A DNA stretch of 6,472 nt from Solirubrobacterales bacterium. Its GTDB lineage: Bacteria > Actinomycetota > Thermoleophilia > Solirubrobacterales > Solirubrobacteraceae. The stretch lies in contig JACDAP010000488.1 in the NCBI GenBank assembly GCA_013695395.1, positions 1 through 6,472 of the forward strand, in the 5' to 3' direction. The notes under the pieces were generated by a model. That model was not told the origin of the DNA. It was given only the letters and a program-made list of their open reading frames with translations, and ran no database searches. The position numbers and the translations under genes are program-made. Positions 6,001-6,472 of this stretch are shown here, one piece after another. The number at the start of each line of letters is the position of its first letter. Within the stretch, counting starts at the first letter, position 1.

Positions 6001-6472
6001 CGCGACGTCGCCCTCCGCGCGCGGGGCCTTGCCACCGACTCGCAGTCGACGGAGACCCGGTCGATCCGGTCGACGATCGCCCGGTCCCTCCCGGTTCCGC
6101 AGCGCACGTCGTCGACCTCGCCGTTCCGCGTCTCGAGACGGTCGTTGCCCGACCCGCCGTCGACGAGGTTGCGCCCGTCTCCGGCGCGCAGCGTGTCGTT
6201 GCCCGCCTCACCGAACAGCCGGTCGCGGCCGCTGCCGCCGGAGAGCACGTCGTTGCCCGAGCCGCCGGCGAGGAAGTCGCGCCCCGCGCTGCCGACGAGG
6301 ACGTCCCTCCCGCTGCCGCCGAAGAGCCGGTCATCGCCCGCCTGCCCGAAGAGCCGGTCACGGCCGGCACCTCCCAGCACGCGATCGTCACCCGGGCCGC
6401 CGAAGACCCGGTCGTCGCCGATGCCGGCATCGATGCAGTCAACGCCCTGGAATCCGTCGATGACGTCGTCGC
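5997..6472 (-). CDS. RTX-like calcium-binding nonapeptide-repeat protein, 5' end missing
   Basis: The minus-strand frame is open from the right edge to the TGA at 5999-5997, giving 157 visible residues; the N-terminus lies beyond the window. A GTG at 6380 is possible but is not the likely start, because the same repeats continue upstream of it. Residues 15-113 are eleven uninterrupted nine-residue units of the form GGxGxDxLx, the hallmark of RTX/hemolysin-type repeats, which fold into a parallel beta-roll when calcium binds. A degenerate unit carrying a cysteine (C12) precedes them. The tail holds two more cysteines, C124 in a V-R-C-G-T-G-R-D-R context and C143 in V-D-C-E-S, a cap I associate with secreted repeat proteins of Thermoleophilia. 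The protein ends in an Arg-rich stretch. It is probably extracellular, but no signal peptide can be seen because the start is missing. It is coupled by ATGA to the membrane propeller gene, which suggests a shared surface role. Confidence 0.8.
   Translation of the reverse strand, partial: DDVIDGFQGVDCIDAGIGDDRVFGGPGDDRVLGGAGRDRLFGQAGDDRLFGGSGRDVLVGSAGRDFLAGGSGNDVLSGGSGRDRLFGEAGNDTLRAGDGRNLVDGGSGNDRLETRNGEVDDVRCGTGRDRAIVDRIDRVSVDCESVARPRARRATSR
6011..6016 (-). promoter_or_regulatory. Ribosome binding site of the propeller gene
   Basis: On the minus strand GGAGGG lies 10 bases before the ATG at 6000. It is a strong match to the anti-Shine-Dalgarno sequence and lies inside the end of the upstream coding region. 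It supports the ATG at 6000 as the true start. It also contrasts with the plus-strand genes, which lack such sites. Confidence 0.6.
6132..6428 (-). repeat. Eleven tandem 27-bp units encoding RTX nonapeptides
   Basis: The stretch is exactly 297 bases, or eleven units of 27 bases. Each unit encodes a G-rich, D/N-containing nonapeptide such as GGSGRDVLV, GQAGDDRLF or GEAGNDTLR. The units are similar but not identical at DNA level, so they look like an old, selected array rather than a fresh expansion. One unit (AGDGRNLVD) has Asn at the usual Asp position, and one (GSAGRDFLA) starts irregularly. Confidence 0.75.

Noticed and set aside
6132..6428. The 27-bp periodic array as a CRISPR or satellite
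   Set aside because: The units are contiguous without unique spacers, diverge at DNA level and encode in-frame RTX nonapeptides.
4781..6442. A 553-codon minus-strand open frame overlapping the propeller and repeat-protein genes
   Set aside because: It is an out-of-frame reading of the two real genes, dominated by Arg, Ala, Gly and Pro. The overlapping frames carry the Asp-boxes and RTX nonapeptides.
1..6472. tRNA, rRNA, insertion sequences or phage genes
   Set aside because: I saw no cloverleaf-like segment, transposase, integrase or terminal repeats. Base composition looks even across the window, so there is no sign of recent insertion.

Overview
The window is very GC-rich DNA (roughly 70% or more by eye) with dense coding, GTG starts, 4-base stop/start overlaps and -10-like hexamers only 7 to 9 bases before start codons. 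This fits a high-GC actinobacterium. The cysteine-bracketed, RTX-like glycine/aspartate repeat protein and the BNR-type propeller protein resemble families I associate with Thermoleophilia/Solirubrobacterales. That placement is an inference; no marker gene in the window fixes it.

Layout. Positions 1-76 hold a perfect 13-bp inverted repeat and a short promoter-like region. Three plus-strand genes follow. The first (77-2731) encodes an FtsH-type membrane AAA+ zinc protease with an unusual build: two complete AAA+ modules in tandem between the N-terminal membrane anchor and the M41 peptidase. The second (2728-3522) overlaps it by GTGA and encodes a CooC/MinD-like deviant-Walker P-loop ATPase without the family's cysteine motif. 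The third (3573-4310) follows after a 50-bp gap that contains a candidate promoter and a 15-bp dyad. It encodes a second CooC-like ATPase, clearly a paralogue of the second gene, that carries a Cys-Ala-Cys-Cys motif. A 55-bp gap with a weak hairpin (4311-4365) separates these from two minus-strand genes. Those are a membrane-anchored beta-propeller (BNR/Asp-box) protein (6000-4366) and, upstream and overlapping it by ATGA, the 3' portion of a gene for an RTX-like nonapeptide-repeat protein that runs off the right edge (6472-5997).

How the genes may work together. The plus-strand cluster looks like one functional unit: a membrane-bound unfoldase/protease translationally coupled to a pair of dimerising ATPases of the family that loads nickel into CO dehydrogenase (CooC) or positions proteins at membranes (MinD/ParA). 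No CO dehydrogenase, hydrogenase or urease gene lies in the window, so the client is unknown. The minus-strand pair looks like a cell-surface module of repeat proteins and need not be related to the plus-strand cluster. The most unusual item is the double-AAA FtsH and its pairing with two CooC-like paralogues, only one of which keeps the metal-type cysteine site.
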